Shown piece after piece: positions 5,383 through 8,490 of a stretch of DNA of 8,490 nt. The stretch lies in the NCBI GenBank assembly GCA_025463665.1, contig JAODAY010000001.1, positions 1 to 8,490 on the forward strand, written 5' to 3'. Positions within the stretch are counted from its first letter, which is position 1, and every line of letters starts with the position of its first letter. The notes below the pieces were generated by a model, which was given only the letters and a program-made list of their open reading frames with translations, was not told the DNA's origin and ran no database searches. The translations under genes were made by a program, and so were the position numbers. This DNA comes from Microbacteriaceae bacterium. GTDB taxonomy: Bacteria; Actinomycetota; Actinomycetes; Actinomycetales; Microbacteriaceae.

Positions 5383-6480
5383 ATGTGGCACGATGCAGAG
5401 ACACAGGAAGCGAGCCACAACGTGACTAGCGAGGATTTCGCGGACCCGGCAGCCGTTCGGCGCCGACGGCGCGGCACACCGGCCCCGACCATCTACGACG
5501 TCGCACGCGTCGCCGGGGTCAATCCCTCCACGGTGTCACGCGCGCTCAACAAGCCGGGACGTATCAACGCGAAAACCGAGCAGCGCATCCAGGAGGCGGC
5601 GAAGCAACTCGACTACCGCATCAATCCGATGGCGAGGGCGCTCCCGACCGGGCGGGCGAACACCATCGGGCTCATGCTCGCCGACATCACCAATCCCATG
5701 TTCTTCACGATCGTGCGCGGCGCCGAGCGGGCGGCGAGCGAGCGCGGCTACACGTTGCTCCTCGCGGAAAGTCAGGAATCGGGCGAGCGCGAGGCCGAGG
5801 GCGCACAGCGCCTGGCGCCATCCGTCGACGCGCTGGTGCTCGTCGCGACCAGACTCGGCGACGACCAGATCCGCGATCTCGCGGAGTGGAAGCCGCTCGT
5901 TGTCGTCAACCGCGAGGTGGGCGGTGTCGACGCGATTGTTCCGGAGGTCGGTCCGGGCATCGACGAGGCGCTCGCGCACGTCGCGGCTCTCGGCCACACC
6001 TCGGTCGCCTACGTCTCGGGGCCGACCGGGTCGTGGATGAACCGGGCTCGATGGGACGCATTGCTCGATCGGGCTCCCAAACTCGGTATGACCGTCGTCG
6101 AGATCGGGCCGGGCGTTCCGACGCTCGAGGGTGGGCGCGACGCGGTGACGAGGGTACTGGCATCCGGAGTGTCGGCGGTGTTCGCCTACAACGACCTCAT
6201 GGCAATCGGCCTCATGCGCCAAATCCAGAGCCAGGGCATCGACGTGCCGGGGAGGCTGAGCATTATCGGCTTCGACGACATCTTCGGTTCCGATTTCACG
6301 TCGCCGCCGCTGACCACAGTGCGGGCGCCGCTCGGTCTCGTGGGGGAGCAGGCAGTGCGGCGCGCGCTCTCGCTCATCGATGAAGACCTGTCGGTGCCCG
6401 TAGCCGAACTCACCGAGGAGCCGCTGCCGACGGAACTCGTCGTGCGCGGCTCGACCGGACCGCCTTTGGCAATCGGTTGA
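5383..6480 (+). CDS. LacI/GalR family transcriptional regulator
   Basis: A 365-residue DNA-binding repressor. The helix-turn-helix covers about 36-57 (IYDVARVAGVNPSTVSRAL), followed by the hinge region with NPMARALPTGRANTIG (81-96) and a periplasmic-binding-protein-like sugar-sensing domain (about 95-355; e.g. LADITNPMFF 99-108, ALGHTSVAYVSGP 202-214, FAYNDLMAIGLM 267-278, IIGFDDIF 294-301). Start chosen at ATG 5383 because GGGAGGA sits 5 bases before it. This leaves an unusually long arginine-rich N-terminal arm of about 34 residues. An in-frame GTG at 5422 would shorten it but has a poorly placed AGGAAG. Two matching palindromes, before this gene and at its stop codon, are probably its operators, so it likely controls itself, the dead GH3 gene and the dehydratase-gluconokinase operon. 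The effector is unknown, presumably a sugar or sugar acid. Confidence 0.92.
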   Translation: MWHDAETQEASHNVTSEDFADPAAVRRRRRGTPAPTIYDVARVAGVNPSTVSRALNKPGRINAKTEQRIQEAAKQLDYRINPMARALPTGRANTIGLMLADITNPMFFTIVRGAERAASERGYTLLLAESQESGEREAEGAQRLAPSVDALVLVATRLGDDQIRDLAEWKPLVVVNREVGGVDAIVPEVGPGIDEALAHVAALGHTSVAYVSGPTGSWMNRARWDALLDRAPKLGMTVVEIGPGVPTLEGGRDAVTRVLASGVSAVFAYNDLMAIGLMRQIQSQGIDVPGRLSIIGFDDIFGSDFTSPPLTTVRAPLGLVGEQAVRRALSLIDEDLSVPVAELTEEPLPTELVVRGSTGPPLAIG

Positions 6481-6483
6481 CAA
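6466..6483. promoter_or_regulatory. Putative LacI-family operator O2 (manD promoter)
   Basis: TTGGCAATCGGTTGACAA, palindromic at 14 of 18 positions around a central CG, agrees with O1 at 14 of 18 bases (TTGsCAATCGrTTGmCAr). It spans the lacI stop codon and covers the -35 box of the downstream promoter, so bound repressor would block initiation. That the neighbouring LacI protein binds it is inferred from position and repetition. Confidence 0.75.
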
Positions 6484-6505
6484 GGTTCGGGCCGATCGGT
6501 TCAAT
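6477..6505 (+). promoter_or_regulatory. Sigma70-type promoter for manD-gntK
   Basis: A perfect -35 TTGACA (6477-6482), an exact 17-base spacer and a -10-like TTCAAT (6500-6505, 4 of 6 matches). Transcription would start near 6512, leaving an untranslated leader of roughly 50 bases before the ATG at 6565. The -35 lies inside operator O2 and overlaps the lacI stop codon. Confidence 0.65.
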
Positions 6506-6564
6506 GGAGGGATGTGACTCGGCTGGAATAAGCTCCTGAGCACCTACTTCAGTAAGGGACCTCA

Positions 6565-7803
6565 ATGAAGATCGACAAAGCCGAAGTAATCGTCACCAGC
6601 CCCGACCGCAACTTCGTCACGCTCAAGCTGACGACGGACGACGGCATCACCGGTCTCGGTGACGCGACGCTCAACGGCCGCGAGCTCGCGGTCGTGGCTT
6701 ACCTCACCGAGCATGTTGTGCCGCTGCTCATCGGCATCGACGCCCACAAGATCGAAGACACCTGGCAGTTTCTCTACCGCAGCGCCTACTGGCGTCGCGG
6801 CCCCGTGACCATGGCGGCCATCGCCGCGGTCGACGTGGCGCTGTGGGACATCAAGGCGAAGGCCGCCGGAATGCCTCTGTACCAGCTGCTCGGCGGCGCA
6901 TCGCGCACTGGACTGCTCGCCTATGGCCACGCCTCCGGCAAGTCGAACTCCGAGTTGTTCGACAGCGTTCGCTCGCATCAGGAGAAAGGCTTCAAGGCCA
7001 TCCGTATCCAGACCGGCGTCCCGGGACTGAAGTCGATCTACGGGATCGCCTCGAACGCCACCCTCGAGGGCAACACGGGCGTGCGCTACGACCACGAACC
7101 CGCCCAGCGCGGCGCCTTTCCCGCCGAGGAAGACTGGGACACCCGCAGCTACCTGCGCCACCTGCCCACCGTGTTCGAAGCAGTGCGTAACGAATTCGGG
7201 CCCGAGATCCCGCTGCTGCACGACGGCCACCACCGCATGACGCCGATACAGGCCGCGAAGCTCGGCAAGTCGCTCGAGCCCTACGACCTGTTCTGGCTCG
7301 AGGACTGCACGCCGGCCGAGAACCAGGAGGCGCTGCGCCTCGTGCGCCAGCACACGACGACGCCGCTCGCGATCGGCGAGATCTTCAACACGGTCTTCGA
7401 CTACCAGCAGATGATTCGCGAGCAGCTGTTCGACTACGTGCGGAGCGCTGTCACTCACACCGGCGGCATCAGTGCGCTCAAGAAGATTCTCGAGTACGCC
7501 GCCCAGTACCAGATCAAGTCGGGCATGCACGGGCCGACCGACATCTCGCCGGTCGGGATGGCCGCGGCGATGCACCTCGGCATGGCTATTCACAATTTCG
7601 GCATTCAGGAGTACATGCAGCACGGCGTCAGGACCAACGCGGTCTTCGAGCAGTCGTTCACCTGGAACGACGGAATGCTGCACCCGGGCAACAAGCCGGG
7701 TCTGGGTGTCGAGCTCAGCGTCGACGAGGCGGGCAAGTATCCCTACGAGACGGCGTACCTGCCGTACAACCGACTCGCGGACGGCACGGTACACGACTGG
7801 TGA
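6565..7803 (+). CDS. ManD-subgroup sugar-acid dehydratase (enolase superfamily)
   Basis: A 412-residue protein of the mandelate racemase/enolase superfamily, D-mannonate dehydratase (ManD, RspA-like) subgroup. Members dehydrate D-mannonate and/or D-gluconate to 2-keto-3-deoxygluconate using Mg2+. Expected residues are all present: Arg147 (KAIRIQTG), Tyr159 (SIYG), Asp220 and His222 (LLHDGHHR), Glu246 ([11 protein letters not shown]), Glu272 (AIGEIF) and His322 ([10 protein letters not shown]). The residue two after His322 is Pro324. From my memory of the ManD literature, Ala at this position goes with efficient mannonate dehydratases and Pro with low-activity or gluconate-capable ones, so the substrate should not be assumed to be mannonate. 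ATG 6565 has AAGGGA 5 bases upstream. The gluconokinase gene overlaps its stop by 4 bp (GTGA), so the two are co-translated. Expression is probably repressed by the LacI protein at O2. Confidence 0.92.
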   Translation: MKIDKAEVIVTSPDRNFVTLKLTTDDGITGLGDATLNGRELAVVAYLTEHVVPLLIGIDAHKIEDTWQFLYRSAYWRRGPVTMAAIAAVDVALWDIKAKAAGMPLYQLLGGASRTGLLAYGHASGKSNSELFDSVRSHQEKGFKAIRIQTGVPGLKSIYGIASNATLEGNTGVRYDHEPAQRGAFPAEEDWDTRSYLRHLPTVFEAVRNEFGPEIPLLHDGHHRMTPIQAAKLGKSLEPYDLFWLEDCTPAENQEALRLVRQHTTTPLAIGEIFNTVFDYQQMIREQLFDYVRSAVTHTGGISALKKILEYAAQYQIKSGMHGPTDISPVGMAAAMHLGMAIHNFGIQEYMQHGVRTNAVFEQSFTWNDGMLHPGNKPGLGVELSVDEAGKYPYETAYLPYNRLADGTVHDW

Positions 7804-8357
7804 CAATCAACTTCGACGGTGCGGGGGAGCAGGGCTCCGGCACCGCGCCGCAGATCATCGTGATGGGCGTCTCCGGGTCGGGCAAGAGCACGATCGGTGC
7901 GCTACTGGCGAATCGCCTCGGCATCAGGTTCATCGACGGCGACTCGTTGCACCCTCTCACCAACGTCGAGAAGATGGCGGGCGGCACCCCGCTGACCGAC
8001 GAGGACCGCTGGCCGTGGCTCGCCGTCGTGGGAGAGACACTCAGCGCTGCCGGCCGGGAGCAACGCGGCATCGCGGTCGCGTGCTCGGCGCTCCGACGCG
8101 TCTACCGTGAAGCGATTCTCGCGAAGGCGCCGAACGCTGAATTCGTGCACCTGGCAGGATCGGTCGAGGTTCTGGCGTCGAGGGTCGAGGGGCGCAGCGA
8201 CCATTTCATGCCGACTGGGCTGTTGCGGTCGCAAGTGTCGACGCTCGAGCCGCTCGGCGACGACGAGCCCGGCTTCACGGTCGACATCGACCAGCCGGTC
8301 GCGTCGATTGTCGCCGAGGCGGTCGACAAGCTCGGCCAGGCGGGTTTCCGCGTGTAG
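7800..8357 (+). CDS. gntK: Gluconokinase
   Basis: A 185-residue cytoplasmic kinase that phosphorylates D-gluconate to 6-phosphogluconate with ATP, feeding the pentose phosphate pathway. Signs: Walker [10 protein letters not shown] (23-31), DGDSLHP (46-52), [13 protein letters not shown] (62-74), [11 protein letters not shown] (94-104) and [18 protein letters not shown] (135-152), all in family order. Compared with typical members it has an extra 17-residue N-terminal lead, because the GTG start overlaps the dehydratase stop as GTGA. No later in-frame start before the Walker A strand is better supported. Coupling to the dehydratase suggests the pair splits a gluconate-like substrate between dehydration and phosphorylation, or handles two different acids. 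Confidence 0.93.
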   Translation: MTINFDGAGEQGSGTAPQIIVMGVSGSGKSTIGALLANRLGIRFIDGDSLHPLTNVEKMAGGTPLTDEDRWPWLAVVGETLSAAGREQRGIAVACSALRRVYREAILAKAPNAEFVHLAGSVEVLASRVEGRSDHFMPTGLLRSQVSTLEPLGDDEPGFTVDIDQPVASIVAEAVDKLGQAGFRV

Positions 8358-8384
8358 TTCCGTCGCATTTCGGCGAGTGCTTGA

Positions 8385-8490
8385 ATGTCGGGCATGCAGA
8401 CCATTTCACTGGAGCAACTCGGCCGCACGATCGGTGGCACCGCCCGGTTCGAGGGCGAGGGGAACGGTGCATCCGTCTCATTTTTCGTCG
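8385..8490 (+). CDS. Start of an unidentified gene, possibly cupin (truncated by window end)
   Basis: An open frame begins at ATG 8385 or, three codons later, ATG 8394, and runs off the window after about 35 codons. The visible residues (MQTISLEQLGRTIGGTARFE, then SVSFFV) resemble the N-terminal strands of small cupin-domain proteins, but the metal-binding histidines would lie beyond the window, so this is a guess. It follows gntK by 27 bp on the same strand and has no strong ribosome-binding site. TTGAAT at 8381-8386 could be a -10 box, overlapping the first ATG. Confidence 0.45.
   Translation, partial: MSGMQTISLEQLGRTIGGTARFEGEGNGASVSFFV

Noticed and set aside
991..5394. The 12-mer ATGTGGCACGAT occurs at 5383-5394 and inverted at 991-1002, both near gene starts.
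   Set aside because: A few 12-base matches are expected by chance in a window this size, there is no symmetry, and the copy at 5383 is the start of the lacI coding region.
4936..5418. A 160-codon minus-strand frame that could be called a hypothetical protein.
   Set aside because: Only its last 59 residues look like a real protein (the GH3 tail). The rest runs through the intergenic region and the wrong frame of the GH3 N-terminus.

Overview
The window is GC-rich, densely coded DNA, apparently from an actinobacterium and most likely a member of the Microbacteriaceae. This is inferred from the codon bias, a cell-wall protein ending in an LADTG sorting signal (the class E sortase style of high-GC Gram-positives), and the gene families present. 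No RNA gene, CRISPR array, phage gene or insertion sequence was seen.

Left block (1-3508): the 3' end of a PLP-dependent D-serine-dehydratase-like deaminase (cut by the window edge), a convergent ridA, then a divergent pair nagB + D-aminoacylase-family amidohydrolase. The deacylase, deaminase and RidA form a logical chain: remove an acyl group from an N-acyl D-amino compound, dehydrate/deaminate it, and clear the enamine/imine intermediate. Together with nagB this points to D-amino acids or, more specifically, amino sugars and possibly their aldonic acids (N-acetylglucosaminate, then glucosaminate, then 2-keto-3-deoxygluconate).

Middle (3474-5219): a minus-strand gene for a secreted, wall-anchored ice-binding-like protein (DUF3494 fold, Ig-like domain, Pro-rich stalk, LADTG sorting signal). 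Its 3' end overlaps the deacylase gene. Upstream of it lies a 284-bp ghost of a glycoside hydrolase family 3 gene. Only the first about 35 codons (with an in-frame TAG) and the last about 59 codons survive, fused out of frame.

Right block (5332-8490): a LacI-family regulator divergent from the GH3 ghost, then a ManD-subgroup enolase-superfamily sugar-acid dehydratase and a gluconokinase overlapping by 4 bp, then the start of another gene, possibly a cupin. Two 18-bp palindromic sequences sharing 14 of 18 bases lie in the lacI/GH3 intergenic region and at the lacI stop codon. The second overlaps a consensus TTGACA -35 box in front of manD. They are very likely operators of the LacI protein, tying the dead GH3 gene and the sugar-acid genes into one former regulon.

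The sugar-acid dehydratase (to 2-keto-3-deoxygluconate), gluconokinase, NagB and the deacylase/deaminase/RidA set suggest a locus for catabolism of oxidised sugars and amino sugars, with a lost extracellular or cytoplasmic glycosidase.
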